Source of the DNA: Vicia villosa
Taxonomy: Eukaryota; Streptophyta; Magnoliopsida; Fabales; Fabaceae
Length of the DNA stretch: 64,000 nt
Reading direction: 5' to 3'
Assembly: GCF_029867415.1 (NCBI RefSeq)
Contig: NW_026705445.1
Span: 310,001-374,000 of the forward strand
Of the stretch, positions 35,007-48,041 are shown piece after piece. Position numbers and translations under genes: made by a program. Numbering within the stretch: position 1 is the stretch's first letter; each line of letters starts with the position of its first letter. The notes beneath the pieces are model-generated. The model was not told the origin of the DNA. It ran no database searches and saw only the letters and a list, made by a program, of their open reading frames with translations.

Positions 35007-38000
35007 ATGTGCCTTGCTGACAGTGAAACAACCCACACAATTCTCAAGCATAAAAGATATTTCTCTAATTTAGTGAATCGAAAAACTGATGTCAGTATTA
35101 TTTATGGCACCTCAAAAATAATTGAAGGCTCCGGAAGAGCCCATATGTTGTTACGTGGTGGAACAATATTGCACATTGATAATGCATTATATTCCCCTAA
35201 GTCCCATCGAAATTTATTAAGTTTCAAAGATATCCGCCTAAATGGATACCATATTGAAACAGGAGATGATGGAGGGATTGAATATCTGTGTATTACAAAA
35301 CACAATTCAGACACAAAATGTGTAATGGAAAAGCTATCGGCTTTATCCTCTGGCCTGTACTACACTTATATTAGTACAACTGAAGCACATGCAACTGTAA
35401 ACCAAAAGTTTACAAATAATGATAAATTTCTAATTTGGCATGACCGGTTGGGCCATCCCGGTTATATAATGATGCGAAAAATAATTGAAAATTCATGCGG
35501 TCATCAATTAATGAGTAGGGGAATTATTCAATCAAATAAGTTCTCATGCAGCTCTTGCTCACAGGGGAAGTTGATAATTCGGCCATCACCAACAAAAATT
35601 GGAAATGAATCTATCATTTTTTTAGAGCATATACATGGTGATATTTGTGGGCCAATACACCCATCATGTGGACCATTTAAATATTTTGTGGTTTTAATTG
35701 ATGCATCAACTAGATGGTCACATGTTTGTTTGTTGTCAACTTGTAACCAGGCGTTTGCGATATTGCTAGCTCAACTGATTCGAATAAGAGCTCATTTCCC
35801 CGATTATCCTGTCAAGAAAATTCGTCTTGATAATGCTGCAGAATTTTCATCTCAAGCATTTAATGAGTATTGTATGTCTATTGGGATTGACATTGAACAC
35901 CCAGTAGCACATGTTCATACACAAAATGGACTTGCAGAATCATTTAATAAACGAATAAAATTAATATCAAGACCACTGATAAATTCGCATCAGACCAACG
36001 AGTTACCACACCTCTTCCCCTTTACAATTAGTTTTGGTAAAGAGCTTAATATTTCCCATCTAAGAATTTTTGGATGTGCGGTGTATGTTCCAATTTCTCT
36101 ACCACATCGCAATAAGATGGGTCCTCAATGGAGGATGGGAATATATGTTGGATATGAATCTCCGTCTATTATAAAGTACCTTGAACCAACAACAGGAGAT
36201 TTATTCACTGCTCGTTTTGCTGATTGTCATTTTGATGAATCAAATTTTCTAGCATTAGGGGAGAGAATAAGGAACTGGAAAAAGATATTAGTTGGAATGA
36301 ATTATCATTATCTCATCTTGATCCTCGAACAAAACAATGTGAACTAGAAGTTCAAAAGATAATTCACCTGCAAAACTTAGCAAATCAATTGCCAAATGCG
36401 TTCACTGATCCAAAAGGTGTGACTAAATCATATATACCAGCTGCAAATGCTCCAATAAAAATTGATATCCCTGTTGGACAATCTAATGAGTCTCAACCAA
36501 TCTTGAAGCGTGGTAGACCAATCGGTTCCAAAGATAAAAATCCTCGAACAAGAAAGGGAGCTAAGAATAAAGATGGCCCAAGTGAGGATATATAAAATCT
36601 AAAAGAATCGTCAGACATAATAGACATTTCACTCTAGAAGAGATTGACCAGGTACCTGAAACTCATGAAAATAAAGAGATCTCGATAAATTATGTCCAAA
36701 ATGGAATACAATGGAACCAAAACGAAGTCGACATTGATGATGTTTTTGCATACAATATAGCGCTAAATGAGATAAATGGAAAAGAGGATGAGGAACCAAC
36801 GTCTATCAAAATTTGTAGACAAAGTGAGGACTGGCCAAAATGAAAGGATGCAATTGAAGCAGAGTTAAACTCACTCTACAAAAGACAAGTTTTTGGACCT
36901 GTAGTCCGAACACCTGAAGGTGTGAAGCCAGTTGGATACAGATGGGTTTTCGTACGAAAACGAAATGAAAAAGGTGAAATTGTGAGATACAAAGCTCGAC
37001 TTGTCGCTCAAGGATTTTCCCAAAGAACTGGAATTGATTTTGATGAGACATATTCACCTGTAATGGATGCAAGCACTTTTCGATATCTAATAAGCCTAGT
37101 AGCACATGAAGGGCTTAATTTGCACATGATGGATGTTGTAACAGCTTATCTGTATGGTTCACTTGATAGTGAAATTTATATGAAACTCCCTGAAGGGTTC
37201 AATGTACCAGATGCACACAACTCCGAATCTCGAGAACGCTACTCCATAAGATTGAACAAGTCTCTCTATGGGCTGAAACAGTCTGGACGAATGTGGTATA
37301 ATCGCCTCAGTGTATATTTTCTTAGAGAAGGATATACAAATAACTCCATTTGTCCTTGTATTATTATAAAAAGATCAGGAAAGGAATTCACAATAATAGT
37401 TGTCTATGTGGATGACATAAATATTATTGGAACTCCTGAAGAGCTCCCAAAAGCTATGAGTTGTTTAAAGAAAGAGTTTGAGATGAAGGACCTAGGAAAG
37501 ACAAAATTATGTCTAGGTTTGCAAATTGAACATTTGGACAAAGGAATATTTGTACATCAAGAAGGCTATATAGAAAAAGTGTTAAAACGCTTCTATATGG
37601 ACAAAAGTCATCCGTTGTCTACTCCAATGGTTGTTAGATCATTAGATGTGGAGAAAGATCCTTTCAGACCTCGAGAAAAGGATGAAGAATTGCTTGGTCC
37701 TGAAGTACCATATCTCAGTGCAATTGGAGCACTAATGTACCTTGCTAATAATACACGTCCTGATATATCATTTGTTGTAATTCTATTAGCAAGATACAGT
37801 TCTTCACCTACACGAAGACATTGGAGCGGAGTCAAACATATACTTCGTTACCTTAGAGATGCAGGTTACTTGTCAGATCCTCATAATGGTAGATCACAAA
37901 CTGGTTATTTGTTTACATGTGGAGGTACATCTATTTCATGGAGATCGGTGAAATAAACCATAGCAGCAACATCATCTAATCATGCAGAACTTTTAGCATT

Positions 38001-38358
38001 AAATGAGGCAAGTCGAGAATGCGTTTGGTTGAGATCCTTAATTTAGCACATCCAAAATACTTGTGGTTTATCTTTTGAAAAATTAAATACAACGATCATA
38101 TATGAAGATAATACCGCATGCATCGCTCAATTGAAAGATGGTTACATTAAAGGAGACCGGACAAAACACATTTCCCCAAAGTTCTTCTTTACTCATGATC
38201 TCCAAAAGAATGGTGATATAAGCATCCAACAAATCTGTTCATGTGATAACCTTGCAGACCTTTTCACAAAGTCACTCCCAAGCAGAATTTTTAATCAACT
38301 AGTACACAAGATTGATCTTCATCGAAGAAACGACTGTTCAACTGAGGGGGAGGAATGA
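35007..38358 (+). pseudogene. Copia pol (protease, integrase, RT, RNase H), frameshifted
   Basis: The protease begins MCLADSETTHTILKHKRYF (DSE replaces the usual DSA/DSG-type motif). GAG-pre-integrase (LIWHDRLGHPG) and integrase (HGDICGPI, IRLDNAAEFSSQAF, HTQNGLAES: D, D and E present) run to 36347. A frameshift near 36265 leads to a linker ending in a stop at 36595. RT resumes at 36922 (GYRWVFVRKRN, KARLVAQGFSQR, VVYVDDINIIG with intact YVDD). RNase H follows with a TAA just after WRSVK (37954-37956) and continues to 38358 (CDNLADLFTKSLPS). About five breaks in total, so not functional in cis. Confidence 0.93.
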
Positions 38359-38447
38359 AAGGATATTGTACTCTTTTTCCTTCACTAGATTTTTTTTTCC
38401 ATTGGGTTTTTTCTAGTAAGGTTTTAACGAGGCATATCCTCAATGGA

Positions 38448-38461
38448 CATCCAAGGGGGAG
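38448..38461 (+). promoter_or_regulatory. Polypurine tract of the Copia element
   Basis: ATCCAAGGGGGAG immediately before the 3' LTR. Confidence 0.85.
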
Positions 38462-38680
38462 TGTTATAAACATTTATACTAGTGGATGTCCATCCCTCTT
38501 CTTATTCTTCATCTTCCTATTCCACTTTAATGTACATAATTTTCTACCTCCCTTGGGTCCTATAAATAAGACCCATATTACAATGTAAAGTTCACCCTTG
38601 AGAAGAATATAATACTATGTTACCTATTCTCTTCTCTTCCTATCTTTTGGTCTCTATATAGTTTCATTTAGTTCATAAAA
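38462..38680 (+). repeat. Copia 3' LTR, 219 bp
   Basis: Same length as the 5' LTR, about 96% identical by eye; followed by ATGTT. Confidence 0.95.
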
Positions 38681-38685
38681 ATGTT

Positions 38686-40164
38686 ATTGTTGTTTTTTTG
38701 TTGGCTTATGTTGTTGTTGAGATTGTTATTCCTTTCATTTCGTTCAGTCCAATATGTCTAGAGAGCACATTAAATAGAAGGTACAATTGAGTTTACTGTG
38801 TCGTATGTGCATTGACTATTTTACCAGCCCTTCAATGAACATATAACTTGTCAAAATGAATTAGAAAATAATAATCGAAAAAAAATAAGTTATATTTTGA
38901 AAGCTACACTAATAAAGGTTTTAAGCTTTTTGCAGCCCATTATCCATATCTCACTTTTTAACATATAAAATTTGGTTCAATACTTATAGTTCTTCAATCA
39001 ATACTTATTTCTTTACAAGTTCATTCTACAAAGCATTAAATTTGTTGAAAAATTTTGATTCACCGTCATCATGATGATAATTATGATGATGATGATGATG
39101 AATCATAATTTTTCAACAAATTTGTCACTTTGGAAAATAAATTAGTAGAGAAGGAAGTGTTGATTCAAGAACTAAAGGCATTGAACTAATTTCTAAGTAT
39201 TAAAGAGCGATATATGGATAAATAGTTGCAGAAAGTTTGAAAAATTATTAATTAGTGTAAGTTGTTCTTCAAATATAACTTAACTTGTCATTTAATTATT
39301 TTCTAAATAAAATTGAAAAAGTTATATGTTTGGTGAACGGTTGGTGAAACAAGCATTCTACATAAGTTATAATAAACCCAAATGTATATATTACTATGGT
39401 TGGAATTTACCATTGCGATGAAATATTGTGCGCTAACTGTTTCACTATAGTTAGAACGTAGAACCGTATTCAAATGTATTAATCAACCAAAATGCTTGCG
39501 CTGGATATCGAACCCATGCTCATTATACTTTTTCCTATCGTTGGTTTTTTTCAACCGTAACAAAATGTTAGCGTTATTTTGTTTTTACCATGGCTACTAG
39601 CCTGTTATTTTGTTTTTACCACACCGTTTACTACCACAGCCTCCAACCATGATGGTAAAATTCATCTCCTAGACATGATGAATTCTATTTTTATAGTAAT
39701 CAACATAGCTTATCAAAGTAAAATTTATAAAAAAAATGTATAATTAAATAAAAATAGGTTAACTTACACTGAACCTAATAAAAACAAAATATTATTACAA
39801 ATTATTTACCATAATCCACTATTAATTAAATAAACTTTTATAAAATCAATTCATATAAAATCAATTTTACAACAGCAAAATAAAAAAGGTTTTAAATTCT
39901 AAGAAAATAGAGATTAGAATAATCCAATGTTATTTTTTAAAAAGAGTTAAACTATTGTGACAAATATTATAATTAAATTTTATAGTAAAAAACCAATCAT
40001 ATTTATCTACGACTAATTTTTAATTTTTAATTTTATCAATGAAAATAAAAAAGAAACAAATAAAAAGATGAGAGGCTTAAATATTTTCGATGACTTTAGC
40101 CATAACTTTGTGACTTTAGTTAACAAAATGAAAAAATAAATTATTACTGTGAGAAAAATTTATT
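38686..40164. other. AT-rich spacer with a hairpin, no gene
   Basis: It starts with leftover TTG-rich minisatellite. No coding frame with a motif was seen. The only structured part is the hairpin at 39038-39122. Confidence 0.55.
39038..39122. repeat. Hairpin with ~25-bp arms and GATGAT loop
   Basis: AAATTTGTTGAAAAATT on the left is mirrored by AATTTTTCAACAAATTT on the right, with GATTCA/TGAATC next to it and a (GAT)n loop. It could be a small MITE. Confidence 0.75.
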
Positions 40165-40286
40165 CACTACAAGAAAAATTGTCCTAGCGACATGTTTTAG
40201 TGACGTGATAAATACGTGGCAAAAAAATGTCTGTTGCGAACTTTTTTTAATATTAAAATAATAAACATAACATTATCACATGAGAA

Positions 40287-40433
<147 letters not shown>

Positions 40434-41037
40434 TGTGACATATGTATCACGTCGCAACATTTAAATTAAAATAAAAAAATTAAAATGGTCAGTCTTTTTG
40501 ATGGGGAAATTTTCGATTTTCAAATGTTTTTTACAATTTAAAAAAATCATGTTGTGACGTGTAAATCACGTCGCAACAGTTTCAGAGGAAAAATGTTCTA
40601 ACTTTGAACCGATGGGGTGCGCGTTGATTGACTGGGCTTTCTAACCGTTGGGGTTGTGACGTGAATATCACGTGGCAACGTTGCGACGTGATATTCATGT
40701 CACTGATTGGTCTGCAATTTATTACCAATAAATAATATCAGTGTATAAGTAATGTCTACAATTTATTACGTTGGAGGTTGCAACGTGAATATCACGTGGC
40801 AAGATTACGATTGACCTACATAAATATAATTTTTCTCTTCCGAGAACATAACCTTTGTTAGATCTGTGTTGGGGGACTGTTGCAAAGCATGGACAAGAAG
40901 AAGATGAAAACGGTACGATAAATATTGCATAAAATATATTCCAAAGCATGTGTTTACACTAAGCTTTAGGTTCGATTCTCTGTCACCAATTTAGGAAAAT
41001 TGGATGCAAATGGGTTAATCGGCGAATCTCCTTCATG

Positions 41038-41300
41038 ATACTTTTTCAATTTTTTTCAAGAAATTGAAGAGATCTTGCAAGAAGATTGAAGAGATATTGC
41101 AAGAAGATTGAAGGAGACTAAAGAAGAGATATTTTAGTTGTTTATTTTTTTTAATATATTTTTATTTTGTATTCTTTGCAACTTCAAAGAAGCGGTAATC
41201 AAACGTTTGGTGGAAACGAGGGAGTTAGTGGTGCACCGACGAATGAAGAGAATGGTGATGATTTTAACTTTGAAGATTTTCCCGACCCACAAGACCCATA
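41038..41300 (+). pseudogene. C-terminal remnant of the CACTA-associated gene
   Basis: Repeats of GAAGATTGAAGAGATATTGC encode a short Lys/Glu coiled-coil-like stretch. After an intron-like T-rich stretch the text reads GNQTFGGNEGVSGAPTNEEN and an acidic FEDFPDPQDP end at about 41298. It matches the tail of the remnant at 18850-19085 in layout and in several residues (GGNxGV, NEExGD). Confidence 0.6.
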
Positions 41301-41902
41301 GAATTTATTTTATCTTTATTTTAATTTGTGTAAAATATTAAATTTTAATTTTAATTTATGTAATATATTAAATTTTAATTTTAATTTATAGTTTTTTTAT
41401 TTATAGTTTTTATTTATTAATTATATTTTAATTATTATTATATTATCATTTTTTATTTTTTATTTTAATGTATTAATAAATCTTTTTTATTAATATTTAT
41501 GAATTTAGTATATTTAATAAATTAACTTTTACTGAATCAAAATTTAATTTTTTATAAAAAAGTATTTTAGTGACGTGAAAAATTGATTTTCATGTTACAA
41601 ATTTGTGACATGAATATCACGTCACAACTTGTTTATTCCAAAATAAAAAAAAATTATTTAGTGACAAGAAAATCACGTCACTAAATTTTCTGTGTTTTCT
41701 GCAAAGCACTTGATATACGTGCAGAACGTTGCGACGAAATTTTCACGTCATAAATTAGTGACGTGAAAACCATGTCACTAATGAGTTGTCACACGCTCTC
41801 GGACGTATACAATCACGTTGGAAAAAACTGTTATGACGTGATTTTCCACGTTGTGACGTGAAAATCACGTCACTAATTAGCTTTTTTTTTTAATGACGGA
41901 CT

Positions 41903-42020
41903 ATATACCAAAGTCATTGAAATCTTATCGTGTACTCTCTAATCATAGGTTGTTCCATTTGTTATATACCAAAGTCATTGAAATCTTATCATGTACTCTC
42001 TAATCATAGGTTGTTTCACC
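41903..42020. repeat. 61-bp tandem duplication
   Basis: TATACCAAAGTCATTGAAAT followed by CTTATCGTGTACTCTCTAAT occurs twice, 61 bp apart, with one or two differences. Confidence 0.88.
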
Positions 42021-42394
42021 CTTTGTTTTTGCGTAGCAGATGACTAACATAACGTCATGCCGTTCCGCCTTAAAAGAGGTGACATACATAGAAAGAGAGG
42101 GGGAGCGGAGTCCATACGTGCATGCATGCCCGTATATTTCAATGAATAGTTATCTCATGTTCATATCCATTTTTTGTGAATATTTTCTAGGAAGAGATAA
42201 CTCTATTTGTCATCCATAATCGAAATTTATCTCTTATATTTTAATTACATAAAAACTAAAAAAAATATTTAAAATGAACAAGAAGCCCTATTGTGACATC
42301 TTTGTCGTGATATTTAGGCCCATTTCCTTCATCTTGATCCACTCCCTCCGTTGACTTGGCCATAAATTAAATCAATGCATTGTTTTCTGTTCTA
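42021..42394. other. Spacer, nothing recognised
   Basis: Contains a GA-rich patch and CATGCATGC; no frame with a motif. Confidence 0.45.
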
Positions 42395-42839
42395 GTACAT
42401 TTGGAATGAGATAGCTCTTTGGGTGAGAAAGGAGGGGGATGTGGAGGATGGGTGCTTGCCGAATTTTATGGAATGACATTGTTTCTTCCGGGAAAAAAAA
42501 GTTAGAAATAGTAAGGCGGATGTCGTTTGGTTGGCTACTATATGGACGATATGGTTGGTCCGTAATGGTGTGTGCTTCCGTGACGAAGCTTGGAATTTTA
42601 ACGACATGGTGTGGAATATAAAGTATATGGTTTGGAAATGATCCTTTTGCGGGAAAATTACTTACTCCAATTATACGTTTTATGAGTTTCTGAAAGATCC
42701 GCTTCTTTTTCTCTCATAAGTTTATTTGGTTGTAATTTTCCTTTTTTGTTCGGATTTTTTTCCCGCTTATTGTGTAATCGGGTTGGAGAATCCTTAGTTC
42801 TCCCTTATTAATATATTTTGCTTAAAAAAAAAAAAAAAA
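42395..42839 (+). mobile_element. 5'-truncated LINE of the same family as 7718-13987
   Basis: In one frame the text reads WNEIALWVRKEGD, matching the zf-RVT end of the full-length LINE ORF2. Further on, GATGTCGTTTGGTTGGCTAC corresponds to its VFWLATTWIIW part. The 3' UTR (GTAATCGGGTTGGAGAATCC) also matches, and the copy ends in about 16 A (42824-42839). Stops occur within the first 40 codons. No target duplication was identified. Confidence 0.88.
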
Positions 42840-43729
42840 GCCAGAATCTCCTAACTTTTTGATTCCATCAGCTTATACGTATGTAAATGACTCTCATCGT
42901 CGTTAAATCCTTTTTCCGAAATTCGAATTTTGTTTAGGCCAAAAACAACTTATTTTTACTTTAATAATTTGAAAGACATTTCACATTAACTTTGAGTGAA
43001 CTCAGGTAAGTTTTACTATCTTAAAAATAAAAATGTAATATATAAAGTAGTGGAATCAACATAAAAATAAATGTTAAAAGGAATAGTAAAGTGAATATTG
43101 CTAGCATAGTTGAAACCTAATTTTTAAATATTGAATTAAAGAAAAATACTGTGGGGTTGGATGCTGCTAAATCACTACTATAGCTGCCATAAATCCGCGG
43201 TTGAGGCTTATTAAAGCATTTGGTTGTAATTGTGAGACCTTATTTATTAGGAACGTTTATCCTTATCAGCAGAAGTTGGTGCACTCTTTTATGATTTTTA
43301 TTTTTCATAATTCAATTCTATGTCTTTAGTTCTTGTTAGGTCTCTTTCACTCTTCAATAAAAATAAAATCCAACGAATTAGAAGCATATTTAAACACTTG
43401 CATGGGAAAGAAAAAGTCAAATTCTTTGAATCTGTGAATAGTAGCAAGAGATTCAATTTGTCATGAGAGGCTGAAAGTTGATTTATTTTAAATATTTCTA
43501 AAAATTTAATATTAGCATGTTAATTTTCACGAAATATTTTTATTCAATAACATCATTCATAAAATGCGTTTGATTTGTTAAAATTGAACTGGGCAATTAT
43601 TATTTTTTATCTGTTTAATGTAGAAATTTATTATAAAACATGTTAACACATATGTTAAAGGACATCACATCACAAAAACATGACTTCTTGTCTATCAGTA
43701 AATCATAAGCAAATTATAAAAAAGTATCA
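42840..43729. other. AT-rich spacer, nothing recognised
   Basis: No gene or repeat structure seen. Confidence 0.5.
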
Positions 43730-44130
43730 AAATATCATTTTTCATTCTTATTATTTGATATTTTCACTTATAAATAAAATATTAATATTTTATATATCCA
43801 TAAAAAATATTATAATAAAAATTATATAATTTTCTTCGATACATCAACATATCAAATAAAGTAGAGTAAAAAAAATCTCCCTCTTCATTTTTTTTCTGAT
43901 CCTCATTATTTAATATTTTAATTCATAAATACTAATCTTTTATATATCAATAAAAATATTATAGTGAAAAATATATTATTTTGTCTAGTAAATAAATATA
44001 TAAAAAAAACTAGAAAAAAATCTATTTTTTTATATCTTTTTCTCCTTCTCATTATTTAATATTTTGATTCATAGAAGTTAATATTTTATGTATATCAAAA
44101 AAGAATATTATAGGAAAAATCATATTATTT
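43730..44130. repeat. ~155-bp tandem repeat, about 3 copies, AT-rich
   Basis: The marker TCATTATTTAATATTTT (or TTATTATTTGATATTTT) followed by TTATATATC(A/C)ATAAAAA recurs near 43746, 43903 and 44056. Copies are diverged. Confidence 0.65.
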
Positions 44131-44302
44131 TTAATAAAATCGGAGAATAAAATTGTCCAGTACATCAATCATCAAATGCAATACAAATAAAAAAAATCAT
44201 CTTATACTTTTTTATACTGATCTATCAATTATTTCTTATTTTACAAATCAAATGCATTCATAATTTTAGTTTAGAAGTTATTTAAGTGAAGAGTTTTATT
44301 AT

Positions 44303-44417
<115 letters not shown>

Positions 44418-44489
44418 CACTAAAGCATTGTCATTTACGCACACGCTCACACACAAGAGTTTGACTGTTAGTGATGGAAAATACTTAGA

Positions 44490-44696
44490 TGGACATAGCT
44501 ATAACACCTGGATTTACACACAACCAATCATATTTTTTTATTAATTAAATAATAAATTTAAAATTATCTCTCTCCTCCCTTATCACAACCACCCTCGATG
44601 TTGGCAATTAAAAACGAAATTAAATTTTAAATAAATTTAAATTCTCTTTCTTCTTATTGGTTGTGCCTAAATATATGGATTTAGGTTCGTGTCCAT
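44490..44696. mobile_element. MITE of about 207 bp
   Basis: The left end ATGGACATAGCTATAACACC leads to CACACAACCAATCA; the right end mirrors it (TTATTGGTTGTGCC to TTCGTGTCCAT). No clear target duplication and no coding sequence. Confidence 0.7.
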
Positions 44697-45488
44697 ACAA
44701 GAATTGCTCGTTAGTGAAAGACTCAGTTTCGAAAATGTTATAAAAGAAGAAAAAAAACTTTAAAGGAAATTTTCTACTCCATAATCTTGCATAAAGATTG
44801 AATTTTATAAAATAGGTGCAGTCAATCGAACGAAACCTCTAACAATACATTAAATTTCAATTTGACACACCTCAGACCATTCTACTCTTCTCAATGATTC
44901 TCTTTCAATATCCCTTCACCGTCAATTCTCTCCCTTTATCAGGTAACCAACATTATAAACACTAATTTACTTCCTTTTTTATTCATTACCCACAAATCTC
45001 CTAATCACTAATCACACCGTTTGCAATTCATAAAACCTACAAACCCCACAACTCCCTGTCACACCAATCCCCTTCACCATTTTGTCTGAAACAAACTCTC
45101 CCATTGATCTTTAAAGAGTAACCTTACATATATTGGACTTCATGAATCAATTATGTAAATCAAGATCACAATATAACCATGGAAAAATGCTCATTTGTGG
45201 TTGCCCACAACATGTTAACATTCTTCAACTAGAGATATTTTGATATTTTGTATTGATTATGGGAGAAGCACAATTTTGCATTGTCTATGGTTTCTAATCA
45301 AATAAGAGTTTATATAATTACATTGTCCATTTCAAGGGTTCCATTGTTGTCTTGATGGTAACGATGGGGGCAAGGGTATTTTTTAAATGGTGTCTCATAT
45401 TAAGACGCTACACATATTTATTGACGAACGAAAAAGTGCAATACATAATACAATTGAGAATGATTTAGATTATTTACGTCATTGGATG
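44697..45488. other. Spacer before the chromovirus, no gene recognised
   Basis: A few short frames without motifs (one begins MVSHIKTLHIFIDERKS at 45387). Confidence 0.5.
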
Positions 45489-48026
45489 TGTAACGACCCA
45501 ATTTTATTTTTTGTATTTATTTATTATGTGTTTATTATATTAATTATTATTTGTATGCTAATTAATTAATTGGTGTGTTTTGTGATTATTTAAATATGTG
45601 TGATAATTGAATCAATATGTTAAGACTAGTAAATAGTTAATGGGCCTAATTAAGTAGAATATAGAATTTAGTGGGTTAAGCCCAATATGACAAAATAGAG
45701 TTAGTGAGAGTATTATGAGAAAAAACCTAGAATTAGAAGAGATAGAAAAGAAAAAGAGGCAAGAAAGAAGAGAAGAGAAATAGGGGAGGAGATTTTTGAA
45801 GAGGGAGGACTAGAGATTCAAGGTAAGGGTTTGAATCCAAATGATTATGGGTAGTATGATTGGGTAATGTTGTGGGTAATGATATGCTATGTGTAAAATC
45901 TTCATTCTCTCAATTTCATATGTTAGAGTTTTTGTATATTTGTGAGATTTTGTGAATCAAAGACATGTTTAATAATGTTATAATGTGAACCCATGAGTAG
46001 TAACATGTTAGGAACCTGATATATGTGTGGAATTTCTGTTTGGAATGAGATTTTGGTTGGATTGGAATGAAATCCGTATGATGTCAAAAATAGACTATTT
46101 TCGGGTTAATACCTGTTTTCACCCCTGCCATATGGGGTTGGTTTGAAAAACCCCCTGCCAAAAAAAAAGTTGCAAGTATTTCCCTAACAATTGAAGATTC
46201 ACTCATTTTAAACCTTATGAAATTTTTACTTTTAAAACCAACCTTGCCATTTGAAGGACTCTATCATTTTGAACCCTGTAAATTGTTTTTTTTAGTAAAA
46301 CCAACCTTGCCCGTCATATTCCAGAGGGTTTAAAATGACATAATCTACAAGATTATAGGGTTTAAAATGACCGAATCTTCAAATGGCAAGGTTGGTTTTA
46401 AAAACAAATTTTTTACAAGGTTTAAAATGAGAGAATCTTCAAATGTTAGGGGAATTCTTACAAATTTTTTTTTTGGCAGGGGGATTTTTCAAACCAATCC
46501 CATATGGCAGGGGTGAAAATAGGTATTAACCCATTATATTCTGCAGAATTCGCACAGTCGCGCCGCAGGAAGTCTTGACATCGCGCCGCGGGGGAGGCAT
46601 GACGCGCCGCGACAATCGATTATGAAAATTTTGTGATTTTGATTCTTGGCTTGGGGGTTCGTATACTTGTGATTTTAGAAGAGTTTCCATGTATTTTAAT
46701 AATTTATTCAAGGATATTTGGATAGATTTTGGATGGAATTTATACATGTACAAACGCTTGAAAAATATGTGTTATGATGTGAATTGATGAATAATGATAC
46801 AACATATGTATGCTATGCTTGAATACATGTGACTGAATTGTCGTGCGCTATTTGGCGTATTGGTTTGGAATGAAATCATATTGTGTAATGTTGTGAAATG
46901 TTGGAAGATATGTGATTATGTAGTTTAAGAGGTTGAGAAACATCTTATTTGCATAAGTCTTATTTATTGCACACTTACACTAGCATGAGTCTTTGAAAGA
47001 GGCAATGTCGGGTAGTCTCGTGGAGATTATTTACTTGTCCCAAACCTAACGAGTATGTGGTTTGAAAGCTTAACGAGTATGGGGCTTTGAGGTGGTTATT
47101 TAGTCTAAGAGATGGACGATCGGCTCGCCGGAAATGATAACGGAGGGATCCACATGCATATCACATAGAGTCACACTTGAGTCGCACGTGTCGGTGTGAG
47201 TTGTTGTTGTGTGATTATGTGATATGATTGTGTGGATATGATTTTGGTTAATATGTGTATATGTGGATGTTGTAACTTGGTATTGTATACTTGAATTGTA
47301 TTCATCATTGGATACAATGGTTGATTGTAATAATTGGATATGATTACTTGAATGATGGAAACTTGTCGAATGAGCTAAACATGTGCATTGTGATATATTG
47401 TATAAGATGCATGTTTATGTGAAGAGTGATGAATTCTTGAAATGTATTCTTATTGTGTTTTTACATTTCCCATTATTATGCTTATTCATAATGATTTGAA
47501 TTCTCACCCTTCTATTTGAATGATGTTCATTGCGACATCGCGCAGGTTCCTAGGATTAGTGGTGCTTCAGAGGAAGCTTAGCTTGGAGTTTTAGAGCTCT
47601 TTAGGATGTTTTTGCTAGGTAGTCTTATGGTGCTCTGGTCATATGTAACACATGGGGATTGGATTTATATTGTTTATGACTTGATGTTATGAGATATTTG
47701 TTTACTCATATTGTATTTCATATTTGGACATGTTATTTTGTTGATGAACGGCCTTTGAGTCAGGATGTTGAGATATGGTGGATGATGTATGAGATAATCC
47801 GATTTTACCATTTTATTGATGAAATGATTATTTTGTTGTGGTTTTGCATGTTATTTATAAATCCTTATTTTCCGTGTTACTCGTAGGTGACCATTACATG
47901 TTAAAGTTGGAAATGTTTTATAATTATGGTAATTATGTGTAACGCCCTCACGAAACGTGTGCTTCTTTACTCTGATTTCTACGAATGTGTACCTTATTTG
48001 TGTAGTATATAATTGGGGGTGTTACA
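45489..48026 (+). repeat. Chromovirus 5' LTR (with MITE insertion)
   Basis: 2,538 bp including the 430-bp MITE. Collinear with the 3' LTR from 54333 onward. Confidence 0.93.
46103..46532. mobile_element. Mutator-type foldback MITE, 430 bp
   Basis: The ends GGGTTAATACCTGTTTTCAC and GTGAAAATAGGTATTAACCC are inverted repeats that continue inward (CCTGCCATATGGGG mirrored). The flanks ACTATTTTC (46094-46102) and ATTATATTC (46533-46541) are similar 9-mers, as in Mutator-like insertions. The 3' LTR at about 54935-54965 lacks the insertion and shows the empty target. Confidence 0.88.
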
Positions 48027-48029
48027 TAG

Positions 48030-48041
48030 TGGTATCAGAGC
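48030..48041 (+). other. Primer binding site TGGTATCAGAGC (tRNA-iMet)
   Basis: Three bases after the 5' LTR end; the classic site complementary to the 3' end of initiator Met tRNA. Confidence 0.95.

Larger units (their letters stand above)
32713..38680 (+). mobile_element. Ty1/copia retrotransposon, TSD ATGTT
   Basis: Two LTRs of exactly 219 bp (32713-32931 and 38462-38680) differ at about eight positions by eye, mostly transitions. They are flanked by ATGTT at 32708-32712 and 38681-38685. Order on the + strand: LTR, primer site, leader, gag, gap, protease-integrase, RT, RNase H, polypurine tract, LTR. Pol has frameshifts and stops. The short LTR, the CGTTATCAGCACGA primer site and separate gag suggest an Ivana/Oryco-like lineage, which is a guess from layout. 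Confidence 0.96.

Noticed and set aside
42439..42621. Small gene on the + strand
   Set aside because: It is an out-of-frame reading of the truncated LINE; the in-frame text matches the LINE zf-RVT region.
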